Positions 1-7,406 of a DNA stretch of 52,397 bases are shown piece after piece. The translations under genes were made by a program, and so were the position numbers. The DNA is taken from NCBI GenBank assembly GCA_964556705.1, contig CAZKXX010000015.1, positions 1 to 52,397 of the forward strand, written 5' to 3'. The notes beneath the pieces are model-generated. The model saw nothing but the letters and a program-made list of their open reading frames with translations. It was not told the origin of the DNA and ran no database searches. Source of the DNA: CAZKXX01 sp964556705 (GTDB lineage Bacteria > Acidobacteriota > Terriglobia > UBA7540). The stretch's first letter is position 1, and the number at the start of each line of letters is the position of its first letter.

Positions 1-20
1 ATACTACTGGAGGAGAGCTC

Positions 21-242
21 ATGAAAAATTATGGCCTGACCTTTCTTCTGGCCCTGGCCGTCGTACTGACCAGCGCCAGTTTGCGCCAGAGTGTGGCAGC
101 AGTTGGCGGGTCGCCAGTCCCGATGCCACCGACCGTTGCGGCGGTTGGCGGATCCCCGGTTCCGATGCCGCCGACGACATCGGTCGGTGGGTCGCCGGTT
201 CCGATGCCGCCGACGGTTGCACCGAGTGAAGCAGACCGCTAG
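21..242 (+). CDS. Small secreted Pro/Gly-rich triple-repeat peptide
   Basis: 73 residues. A basic start and a hydrophobic stretch (about residues 5-20) form a Sec-type signal peptide, with cleavage likely near residues 26-27. Almost all of the mature part is three copies of VGGSPVPMPPT joined by two or three residues, then a short charged tail. A strong GGAGGAG Shine-Dalgarno sits a few bases before the ATG, so translation is probable despite the small size. I do not recognise a family. The repeats could be a cell-surface linker or a precursor of several identical short peptides. A seven-helix membrane protein follows 65 bases downstream on the same strand. Function unknown. Confidence 0.65.
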   Translation: MKNYGLTFLLALAVVLTSASLRQSVAAVGGSPVPMPPTVAAVGGSPVPMPPTTSVGGSPVPMPPTVAPSEADR

Positions 243-259
243 GCCGTTCTAGGTTGCGA

Positions 260-307
260 GAGTGACCCGGAACGGTGTGCCGCCCATAAGGCTGTTCCGG
301 GTTACTC
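260..307 (+). promoter_or_regulatory. 16-bp hairpin directly abutting a start codon
   Basis: Bases 260-275 pair with 292-307 (16 bp including two G-U pairs, 16-base loop). The last base of the hairpin touches the ATG at 308. There is no T-tract, so it does not look like an intrinsic terminator, and no separate Shine-Dalgarno is visible for the 308 gene. It may control translation of the downstream membrane protein or be a processing or attenuation site. Confidence 0.45.
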
Positions 308-1045
308 ATGGTAGAAACCGCAATTGGGTATGCGATCCAGTTCGGCGTTTACGGACTCGAGCTCGCCCTTTTCGCTTACCTTTTGGGCAGTGGAAAGTGG
401 AGGCATCTCCGTGGCGCTTGGCTCTACGTGGGGCTGTTCCTCGCGCTCGACGCAGTAGGCCGTCCTTACGTTCTCTACTGGTACGGCTTTCAGTCGGTCG
501 AGTACGCATACTTCTTCTGGCTGTCAGACGTTGCATTTGTTCTCGCAGCGTATGCGGTATTGTGCGCCTTTTTCCGACGGGCGTCGCAAGGACGGGCTCT
601 CATATGGCATCAGCTTCGCTTCCTGCTCGTCGCCGTTTTCGTTCTGACCCTCGGATATTCCGCACTGTCACTTCACAAGAATTACGACAGTCTGTTCACG
701 ATTTTCATCGTTGAGTTTCAGCAGAACTTGTACTTTACGTGTCTGGTTCTGACGACGCTGCTCTACATCTTTCTCCAGAAAGCGGAGACCGAAGACGAAC
801 AACTTGTCCTGCTGGTTTCAGGTTTAGGAATTCAATATGCGGGCCCGGCCGCGAATTTCGCTCTCGTCTATCTGACCCAAGGGCAACGCTACGCGAGCAT
901 TATGGCGACGTACGTCCTTCCGCTCTGCACTCTGGGGATGCTTTTGATCTGGCTTTACGCCGTGACTCGTCCGCCGATGACGGTGCCGGCCGGCGCGCGC
1001 GAAGCGCGCGCGCCGGCGCTGGCCGCCGCCGGGCGCGACCATTAG
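308..1045 (+). CDS. Seven-helix integral membrane protein, unknown function
   Basis: 245 residues with about seven hydrophobic segments covering residues 5-215, and a short hydrophilic tail rich in Ala, Arg and Gly (about 216-245). No catalytic motif is recognised. It starts immediately after a strong hairpin (260-307) and lies between a secreted repeat peptide and a single-helix anchored protein whose gene begins 13 bases after this stop. The topology resembles seven-helix sensory or receptor modules, but no soluble signalling domain is attached. A structural or transport role is equally possible. Confidence 0.7.
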   Translation: MVETAIGYAIQFGVYGLELALFAYLLGSGKWRHLRGAWLYVGLFLALDAVGRPYVLYWYGFQSVEYAYFFWLSDVAFVLAAYAVLCAFFRRASQGRALIWHQLRFLLVAVFVLTLGYSALSLHKNYDSLFTIFIVEFQQNLYFTCLVLTTLLYIFLQKAETEDEQLVLLVSGLGIQYAGPAANFALVYLTQGQRYASIMATYVLPLCTLGMLLIWLYAVTRPPMTVPAGAREARAPALAAAGRDH

Positions 1046-1058
1046 GGAAGATTCGAAG

Positions 1059-1535
1059 ATGTATCTCGCAACGTTCATTCTGATTGTTTCGACGGCGCTC
1101 TTCTTCTTCTATTTCCAGGTGACGTGCCAGCGCATCCTGCGCCGGCGCTTTGACCAGGAGTACGCGCCGTCGGTGGTCAACGCGAACCGGCTGGAGTTCC
1201 CGGCGGTGCGGAAGGCCATTGAGGAATTCGACTCGCCGGTGGATTACGCCCGCGTGCGGATGACCCTGCGGTGCGATTTCCTGGCGCTGACTTACCTGCT
1301 GAAGAACGCGGCCAACATCCGGCAGCGGTACTCCCGCGACGAGCTGATGCTGATCGTTTACTTCCGCACGTTGCTCGCTTCGCTGGCCCTGCGGCACTGG
1401 CTGCGGCTGCGCGAGACGCCCGCCGTCCTTCGGCTCACTCAAGTCCTCGAGTACTTCGCCAACGTCGTCGGGCAGCGGGTCAGCTCCGTGCGCTTCGGCA
1501 ATCTTTCGGCCTCCGAGTACCTGGTGAACCTCTAG
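1059..1535 (+). CDS. Membrane-anchored helical protein, unknown function
   Basis: 158 residues. An N-terminal transmembrane helix (about residues 2-22) is followed by a mostly helical cytoplasmic-looking domain rich in Arg and Leu. A GGGAAG ribosome site precedes the ATG, and the gene starts 13 bases after the seven-helix protein, so the two are probably co-transcribed. No family recognised. The pairing suggests a partner of the upstream membrane protein. Confidence 0.65.
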   Translation: MYLATFILIVSTALFFFYFQVTCQRILRRRFDQEYAPSVVNANRLEFPAVRKAIEEFDSPVDYARVRMTLRCDFLALTYLLKNAANIRQRYSRDELMLIVYFRTLLASLALRHWLRLRETPAVLRLTQVLEYFANVVGQRVSSVRFGNLSASEYLVNL

Positions 1536-1731
1536 CCGGGCGCCGCGGCCGCTCCTCCGATTGTGCGGCGGACGTCTCTATTCCCACCCATCCCTGTCAA
1601 ATCATTTTCACGGCGGCGTGAATCCTGCCTCCACCTGGCTGCCGCGGGGAGGGAGCTTTCGCCCGTCATGTTCCCCGGAGGTGAGATCGCCGCCACGCGA
1701 CACGCCCCTTTCGCGCGGCGTTTCCTGCCGT

Positions 1732-1737
1732 TATACT
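1732..1737 (+). promoter_or_regulatory. -10 element placing pyk transcription at its ATG
   Basis: TATACT lies seven bases before the pyk ATG at 1745, and no Shine-Dalgarno sequence lies between them. Standard spacing would start the transcript within a base or two of the ATG, so the pyk mRNA may be leaderless. The -35 region is weak. Confidence 0.35.
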
Positions 1738-1744
1738 CCGCACG

Positions 1745-3205
1745 ATGTCCCCTCAGGGATTGAAAGGTCACGCGCCGGGCGGTACGCGCCGGGCGAAGAT
1801 CGTCGCCACCATCGGCCCGGCGAGCGCCAGCCCGAAGACGCTCGCGGCACTGCTCGACGCGGGCATGGATGTGGCGCGGATCAACTTCTCGCACTCGACG
1901 CACGCGGAACACGCGAGGCGGGTGCGCCTGCTGCGCCGGCTGGCGGCGGAGCGCGGGCGCGCGCTGGCCATCCTTCAGGACCTTCAAGGACCGAAGATCC
2001 GCACCGGGCCGTTGAAGGGTGGCGGGCCGGTTGATCTGAAGGCGGGGGCTCGCTTCACGATTACGACGCGGCCCCTGGAAGGCGATTCGACCGCCGTTTC
2101 GACGACGTTTCGCGACCTGCCCGGAGAAGTCCGCCGCGGCAGCCGCCTGCTGCTTTCCGACGGCCTGATCGAGCTGCGCGTCGAGCGTGTCGAGGGCCCG
2201 GACATCGTCTGCCGCGTTGAATCCGGCGGCGAGCTCGGCCAGCACCAGGGCATCAATCTGCCCGGCCTGCCGCTCAAGATTTCCGCGCTGACGGCGAAAG
2301 ACCGCCACGATCTCGCGTTCGGCCTCAGGCTGGGAGTGGACTACGTCGCGCTTTCGTTCGTCCGCCGGCCCGAAGACGTCCGGGAATTGAAGCGCCTGCT
2401 CCATCGCGCCGGGCGCGACGTTCCCGTGGTCGCCAAGCTCGAAAAACCGGAGGCGATCGACCGGCTCGAAGAGATCCTCCAGGTTTCGGACGCGGTCATG
2501 GTGGCGCGCGGCGACCTCGGCGTGGAGTTGGCGCCCGAAAAGGTGCCGCTCATCCAGAAGCGCATCATCGCTCGCGCCAACGCGCTCAAGGTGCCGGTGA
2601 TCACCGCCACGCAGATGCTCGAGTCGATGACCGAGCGCCCGCGCCCTTCGCGCGCCGAGGCCTCCGACGTCGCCAACGCCATCTTCGACGGCTCGGACGC
2701 CCTGATGCTTTCGGCCGAAACCGCCGTGGGCCGGTATCCGGTCGAATCGGTGCGCATGATGGCGCGCATCATCGCGGCGGCCGAAAGCGGTCCGCGCGAT
2801 GAGTGGTTCAAGCGCCGCCGGCGGGAGGCGAGCCAGCAGGGCGTTCCCGAGGCGGTCTGCGAAAGCGTCGCCTACATGGCCGAACAGTTGAACCTGCGCG
2901 CCATCGCCGTGTTCACCCAGTCGGGTTCGAGCGCGCGCGTGCTTTCCAAATTCCGGCCGCGTGTCCCCGTTTACGCTTTTTCGCCGATTCCCAAGGTGCT
3001 GCGTCGCGCGGCGCTCTACTGGGGCGTCGAGCCCATGTACCTCCCGCACGTCAAATCCACGGACCACATGGTGGAAGGGGCCGCGGCGGCGCTGCGCGAG
3101 AAGCGCGCCGTCCGTCCCGGCGACCTCGTCGCCGTCATCGCCGGCACGCCGATCGCCCGGCGCGGCTCGACGAATCTCCTCAAAGTCCATCGCATCGAGC
3201 GGTAG
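1745..3205 (+). CDS. pyk: Pyruvate kinase
   Basis: Catalyses phosphoenolpyruvate + ADP to pyruvate + ATP, the last step of glycolysis, in the cytosol. 486 residues, normal for the family. Visible signatures: KIVATIGPAS near the N terminus, RINFSH at 45-50, KIRTGPL in the barrel/lid region, SFVRRPEDV, the active-site block VAKLEKPEAI with the catalytic Lys, ARGDLGVEL, and TATQMLESM with the following Arg-rich segment. The C-terminal alpha/beta regulatory domain is complete. The ATG at 1745 is the first Met of the frame and lacks a ribosome site. A -10-like TATACT seven bases upstream suggests leaderless expression. A GC-rich palindrome follows the stop. Confidence 0.97.
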   Translation: MSPQGLKGHAPGGTRRAKIVATIGPASASPKTLAALLDAGMDVARINFSHSTHAEHARRVRLLRRLAAERGRALAILQDLQGPKIRTGPLKGGGPVDLKAGARFTITTRPLEGDSTAVSTTFRDLPGEVRRGSRLLLSDGLIELRVERVEGPDIVCRVESGGELGQHQGINLPGLPLKISALTAKDRHDLAFGLRLGVDYVALSFVRRPEDVRELKRLLHRAGRDVPVVAKLEKPEAIDRLEEILQVSDAVMVARGDLGVELAPEKVPLIQKRIIARANALKVPVITATQMLESMTERPRPSRAEASDVANAIFDGSDALMLSAETAVGRYPVESVRMMARIIAAAESGPRDEWFKRRRREASQQGVPEAVCESVAYMAEQLNLRAIAVFTQSGSSARVLSKFRPRVPVYAFSPIPKVLRRAALYWGVEPMYLPHVKSTDHMVEGAAAALREKRAVRPGDLVAVIAGTPIARRGSTNLLKVHRIER

Positions 3206-3231
3206 CGCCGCCGTCCCGGCGGCACCGGGAT

Positions 3232-3255
3232 GCCGGCCCCGCCTTGCGGGCCGGC
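3232..3255. repeat. GC-rich palindrome after pyk
   Basis: The arms GCCGGCCCCGC and GCGGGCCGGC flank a 3-base loop just downstream of the pyk stop codon. There is no T-run. It may stall or terminate transcription, or be a dispersed palindromic repeat. Confidence 0.35.
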
Positions 3256-3367
3256 GCGACGACTCTTTGCCCGCGTTGACACGCGCCGCGCGCGGGTGTA
3301 TGAACAACTCACTCGAAGTTCCGCTCCTCGCGCGGACCGTGGGTGGCCCGTTTCGGGAGACTCCGCG

Positions 3368-3607
3368 ATGAAAAACGTACTTCGAGGAACGGCGCTGGTC
3401 CTCGCGGCACTCCTGGGATTTCTTGCCGTCATCCACGGGGTGGTGGAAATCGCCTGGCTGCGTTATCACCCCGCTGAAAACCCTGACTTCACACGCCATC
3501 TCATTATCGGCGGCATCGCGCTCGCCGGCGGCGTCTGCGTCCTTTCGCTCGCCGTGCAGCTTCTCTGGTGCTGGCATACACACAAGAAGGGCGGCGGCCT
3601 TTTGTAG
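3368..3607 (+). CDS. Small two-helix membrane protein
   Basis: 79 residues with two transmembrane segments (about residues 5-25 and 42-66) and a short basic cytoplasmic end (HTHKKGGG). The ATG at 3368 is chosen over in-frame upstream codons because a GGGAGA ribosome site sits directly before it and the protein then begins with a hydrophobic helix. No family recognised. It stands alone between pyk and the propeller gene. Confidence 0.55.
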   Translation: MKNVLRGTALVLAALLGFLAVIHGVVEIAWLRYHPAENPDFTRHLIIGGIALAGGVCVLSLAVQLLWCWHTHKKGGGLL

Positions 3608-3755
3608 CGCCTCCGCTCTGGCCGCGCCCGCGAGCCGCCCGTCTTTCGTCACCGCAAGCGCAATTTCGCTTTCACAACCCTCCAATCCGAAATAGAATCA
3701 AACGCTTCAGACAGGGCTGAGCCCGCAGGGCATCTTCACGTCGAGGCGAATCGTC

Positions 3756-5099
3756 ATGAAAAAGTTCGCGGTGATGTTTGTTTTCCTGAGCGTGGCAGGC
3801 GTGTTGTTCGGCGCGCGGCCGGAAGCGGCGCGCGAGGTGGAACGCTACTGGGCGCAATGGCGCGGGCCGCTCGGCACCGGCGTCGCGCCGCTGGCCGATC
3901 CGCCCGTCGAATGGAGCGAGAGCAAGAACGTCCGCTGGAAAACCGAAATTCCCGGAAAAGGTTCTTCCTCGCCCATCGTCTGGGGCGACCGCGTGTTTGT
4001 CACGACGGCCGTGCCGGTGGGCGAGCGCATCGCCGCCGCCGAGCCCGAGCCGGCGCCGGACGGCCAGCCACGACGCCGGCGCAACATCGCGCCCGACGCC
4101 GAACAGGAGTTCGTCCTTCTCGCCCTCGACCGCCGGACCGGCAAAGAGGTCTGGCGGAAGGCGCTGCGCAAGGAGCTTCCCCACGAAGGAACGCACCCCA
4201 CCGGCACCTGGGCGTCGAATTCGCCCGTCACCGACGGCGCGCAGGTGTTCGCCTACTTCGGATCGCGAGGGCTCTACAGCCTCGACATGAAGGGCAACCT
4301 CGTTTGGGAAAAAGATCTCGGCGATATGACCATCAAGCTGGGTTTCGGCGAGGGAAGCTCTCCGGCGCTTTACGGCGACAAGCTCATCCTCACCTGGGAC
4401 CACGAAGGCGATTCGTTCATCGTCGCCCTCGACAAGCGGACCGGAAAGGAGTTATGGCGCGTCCCGCGTGACGAACGGACGGCGTGGGCCACGCCGCTCG
4501 TCGTCGAGCATCAGGGAAAACCGCAGGTGGTGACGAACGCCACGAGCCGCGTGCGCAGCTACGACCTCGCGACGGGGAAGCTGCTCTGGGAAGCGTCCGG
4601 GATGACGGACAACACCATTCCTTCGCCCGTCGCTGCGGACGGCATGGTTTACGTCACCAGCGGCTTTCGCGGCAACGCGCTGCTCGCCATCCGGCTGGAC
4701 GGCGCGCGGGGCGACCTGACCGGCTCGGACCGCATCGTCTGGAAGCTCGACCGCGACACGCCCTACGTGCCTTCGCCGCTCCTTTACGGCGACGCGCTCT
4801 ACATCCTGAAAAGCAACACGGGTATTCTTTCCGCCCTCAACGCGCGGACAGGGAAGGAATACTACGGTCCCGTGCGGTTGGACGCGATTCCCAACGTTTA
4901 CGCCTCGCCCGTGGGCGCGGCGAACCGCGTCTATATCGTTTCGCGGGAAGGCACGGCCGTCGTGCTCGCGCATGGGCCGGAGTTCCAAGTGCTCGCGACC
5001 AACACGCTCGAAGACGGCTTCGACGCCTCGCCCGCGCTGGTGGACGGCGAAATCTTTCTCCGCGGCCGCAAGTACCTGTACTGTGTAGCGAGAAATTGA
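3756..5099 (+). CDS. Secreted PQQ-binding-like beta-propeller protein
   Basis: 447 residues. An N-terminal signal peptide (about 1-20) is followed by a repeated beta-propeller with typical blade endings such as LDRRTGKEVWRK, LDKRTGKELWR and LATGKLLWEA. These are the signatures of PQQ_2/BamB-like quinoprotein propellers. Family members include outer-membrane assembly scaffolds and PQQ-free propellers of unknown role. No cytochrome c CxxCH motif or dehydrogenase module is visible, so I infer a periplasmic non-enzymatic or sugar/alcohol-related role, not an assigned dehydrogenase. The ATG is followed by the only plausible signal sequence. Confidence 0.85.
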   Translation: MKKFAVMFVFLSVAGVLFGARPEAAREVERYWAQWRGPLGTGVAPLADPPVEWSESKNVRWKTEIPGKGSSSPIVWGDRVFVTTAVPVGERIAAAEPEPAPDGQPRRRRNIAPDAEQEFVLLALDRRTGKEVWRKALRKELPHEGTHPTGTWASNSPVTDGAQVFAYFGSRGLYSLDMKGNLVWEKDLGDMTIKLGFGEGSSPALYGDKLILTWDHEGDSFIVALDKRTGKELWRVPRDERTAWATPLVVEHQGKPQVVTNATSRVRSYDLATGKLLWEASGMTDNTIPSPVAADGMVYVTSGFRGNALLAIRLDGARGDLTGSDRIVWKLDRDTPYVPSPLLYGDALYILKSNTGILSALNARTGKEYYGPVRLDAIPNVYASPVGAANRVYIVSREGTAVVLAHGPEFQVLATNTLEDGFDASPALVDGEIFLRGRKYLYCVARN

Positions 5100-5511
5100 C
5101 AGCGGGGAAGAGCGGGAAATCCGAAACTCGAAAATCGAAACTCGTCGTCGGTCCCCGCCACCTGGCACCCGGCACCTGCTGTCAGTCCGGGAACCTCATC
5201 CGCTGCAAGAGATGTGACATAGGATTCGTTCTCGAATCTTGCGACCGCTCTCCCTCAAAGACGGCGAAGCGCACCACTCGCCATCTCGGGCCGGCATTCT
5301 CCATGGTTGTAATCACCGTTTGGTAGCAATGTGTAGTACCTTCCCACCCGTATCCAAACCTTTCCCGCCCGAGAACGCCGTTCCTTAACCTGCATCGCTC
5401 CAAACAGTTACGAGGGGATTTGCAAAGGCGGGCGATGGAATCCTCCGTCCATTGAGGTTCCTGCCCCCCTGACGAAAAGTCGTCGCCATCCCGCACGCCG
5501 GAGGTGGCGCG
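5100..5511. other. 412-base intergenic stretch
   Basis: No convincing gene. The first 80 bases hold short echoing words (repeats of CGAAACTCG-like and CACCTGGCACC-like units) similar to the degenerate repeats found in other gaps of this window. The rest shows no recognised RNA. The ribosome site GGAGGTGG for the 5512 gene is at its end. A 104-codon minus-strand ORF here lacks any family feature and was left out. Confidence 0.4.
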
Positions 5512-6231
5512 ATGAGAAAACAGGGGCAGAGGGTTGGGGGCTGGGCATTAGCGGTTCTGGCATCCATGGCTCTTTGGGGCGGACAGGCACCGGCCAAGGC
5601 TGGCGAGGCGGCAGGCAAGAATCTCGAAGACCTGCCGAAAATCAGCGTTAGCACTTACGGCTACGTTCCTATCTCGAGCCAAACGTACGAGGACTCAAAA
5701 AAGGTCGCCAGCCGGATTCTCGCCAGAGCGGGAATTGAAATTGTCTGGCTGGACTGCCGGCTTGAAGGCAGCGACCTCGTGAAACCCGCCGCCTGCGACA
5801 CGCGGCTTCGTCCGGACGAGATTACGCTGCGCATCCTCACATTCCCCAAAAACACGCCCCGCGGCTTGCGCCCCACGCTGGGCGTTTCGCTTCTTTCCAA
5901 AGAAGGCGGGCGCGGCTCGCTGGCGAGCGTCTATTACGACCGCGCCGTGGAAATGGCGCGCTCCGGCGGCGTCTCGCCGAGCATCGTGCTGGGCCACGCG
6001 ATGGCTCACGAGCTCGGCCACCTGCTGCTCAAGACCGGTGTCCACACGGCGACGGGCCTGATGCGCGCCGCCTGGCAGACCGGCGAGGTCCGTCGTGCCG
6101 CGCGGTGGGCGCTCGATTTCAGCGGTCATCAGGCAAAGGCCATGCGCGCCGAGGCCTTGGCGCGAATGGAGGATGGCAGGACCATGCTGGCGGGCGTCGG
6201 ATTCGAGCCCGCCGCGGGCCAGCGCGACTAG
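5512..6231 (+). CDS. Secreted HExxH zinc-metalloprotease-like protein
   Basis: 239 residues with a signal peptide (about 1-30). The conserved part contains HAMAHELGHLLL (HExxH at about 164-168), a further His in GVH eight residues later, and a downstream TGLMRAAW that looks like a Met-turn. Family knowledge: the two His and the Glu would bind zinc and activate water. The spacing HExxH-x7-H is longer than the classical metzincin HExxHxxGxxH, so the third ligand is uncertain. Strong ribosome site GGAGGTGG before the ATG. The gene converges with the phosphodiesterase-like gene and the two overlap by 4 bases. The substrate is unknown. Confidence 0.65.
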   Translation: MRKQGQRVGGWALAVLASMALWGGQAPAKAGEAAGKNLEDLPKISVSTYGYVPISSQTYEDSKKVASRILARAGIEIVWLDCRLEGSDLVKPAACDTRLRPDEITLRILTFPKNTPRGLRPTLGVSLLSKEGGRGSLASVYYDRAVEMARSGGVSPSIVLGHAMAHELGHLLLKTGVHTATGLMRAAWQTGEVRRAARWALDFSGHQAKAMRAEALARMEDGRTMLAGVGFEPAAGQRD

Positions 6232-7376
6232 TTTTGCGGCGACGGGGGGCGCCCTGTGGAGCGGCGTTTGTGGGAGCGCCGCAGGGCGTCCGGGAGAGGA
6301 GGACCCGCATCCGGTGTCTCTTTCGGGTAGTCTTTTCCGATCAGGGCGCTCACCGTCGCCGCAATCCGGGCCTGCGTGACCGGCTCGCCTCCCGAGACTT
6401 CGCCCCGGGCGGGCGTATCCGGCCCGAGCACGGCGATCCAGATCTCTTCCGCGCCTTCCACATCCTTGCCGTGATTTTTCCAGTCCGCCGCCGTGCGCCC
6501 CCGGCCGTGGTCCGTGGTGAGGACGAAGGCGGTTTTGCCGCGATACTCGGGGAGGGACTGAAAAGTGTTCCAGAGGTCTTCCACGAAGCGGTCGAACTGA
6601 TGCGCCGAGCGCAGGTAGAGGTCGTAGCGGCCCGCGTGCGCCCACTCGTCCGTCTCGCCGTAGCCGACGAAGAGCGCGCGCGGCCGGTGCGTTCCCAAAT
6701 ATTCTTTCAGCGCCGCGTGCAGGAAGGCGTCATAGGTGTTGCTCGGCCAGAGTTGCGTTGTGGTGCGGAACATTTCCTGAAGCAGTTCCAGGCGCGGCGT
6801 GGGCTTTCCTTCGGGCGGCGTCCAGCCCGCGCGTACCGCAATGCCGCTGCGCCCGTGGTTGAAAATGTCACGAAAGACGTCCCAGGTGGCGAAGGCGGCC
6901 ACGCGCCCGCGGAATTCGGGCCTGCGATTCAGCCACTCGAAGACTGTGACGTTGGGGTTCGGCCCGAAGTCGTTCGAATCGAGGCGCGGGTCGGGAAAGC
7001 CGGCGAGCATTTCGTTGTAGCCGGGGTAGGAAAAATTCAGCCCGTTCGTCACCCGCGCCTCGCTGCCGAGGGCGCGGTTTCCGTAAAGCTGGCCGCGTTC
7101 GGCGATGACGGTCCAGAAAAAGGGCAGGAGCGCCCGTCGGCGGTCTTGGGGCGAGTCGCGCCAGAACGCGGCCCGCAGCGCCTCCGCGTCCTCGACCCCG
7201 CCGCTTTCGCGGCCCATCAGCGCCTCCTCGGCGCCACTGAAAACTTCCTGCCAGCGCAGGCCGTCCGCGACGATGAGGACCACGTTGCGCGCTTTTAATT
7301 CCGCTTGTGCCGCCGCGGGGCCCGCGGTGAGCAGCCACATCGTCGCAACCGCAAACACCGTGGTCCACTTCGGCAT
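6228..7376 (-). CDS. Secreted alkaline-phosphatase/phosphodiesterase family enzyme
   Basis: 382 residues. Signal peptide (about 1-24), then VVLIVADGLRWQEVFSG, SYPGYNEMLAGF near the nucleophile region, GYGETDEWAHAGRYDLYL and TTDHGRG. These are the metal-binding Asp/His motifs of the type I phosphodiesterase/nucleotide pyrophosphatase (alkaline phosphatase superfamily) fold. It would hydrolyse phosphate mono- or diesters outside the cytoplasm with two divalent metals. It lies 30 bases after the BtuF-like gene and is probably the last gene of the cobalamin-riboswitch operon. Its Arg/Ser-rich C terminus is encoded by a palindromic repeat (about 6246-6295), probably a non-conserved tail. GGGAGG ribosome site precedes the ATG. 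Confidence 0.85.
   Translation of the reverse strand: MPKWTTVFAVATMWLLTAGPAAAQAELKARNVVLIVADGLRWQEVFSGAEEALMGRESGGVEDAEALRAAFWRDSPQDRRRALLPFFWTVIAERGQLYGNRALGSEARVTNGLNFSYPGYNEMLAGFPDPRLDSNDFGPNPNVTVFEWLNRRPEFRGRVAAFATWDVFRDIFNHGRSGIAVRAGWTPPEGKPTPRLELLQEMFRTTTQLWPSNTYDAFLHAALKEYLGTHRPRALFVGYGETDEWAHAGRYDLYLRSAHQFDRFVEDLWNTFQSLPEYRGKTAFVLTTDHGRGRTAADWKNHGKDVEGAEEIWIAVLGPDTPARGEVSGGEPVTQARIAATVSALIGKDYPKETPDAGPPLPDALRRSHKRRSTGRPPSPQN
6246..6295. repeat. Palindromic repeat coding the C terminus of the phosphatase
   Basis: Imperfect inverted repeat: GGCGCCCTGTGGAGCGGCG pairs with CGCCGCAGGGCGTCC. It sits just beyond the convergent stop codons of the 5512 gene and within the 3' end of the 6228-7376 gene, so it could act as a two-way transcription stop as well as coding sequence. 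Confidence 0.4.
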
Positions 7377-7406
7377 CGTTTTTTTCCTCCCGCGCTCTCC
7401 GGCCGG

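Noticed and set aside
3206..3260. Intrinsic terminator after pyk
   Set aside because: Strong GC palindromes are present but there is no T-tract, so it was listed only as a palindrome.
1532..3685. 717-codon minus-strand open frame
   Set aside because: Lies antisense to pyruvate kinase. Composition is Arg/Ala/Gly-rich with no domain; it is the shadow of GC-rich third positions.
5182..5496. 104-codon minus-strand open frame with Cys residues
   Set aside because: No ribosome site, family signature or neighbour support. The gap also contains short-word repeats.
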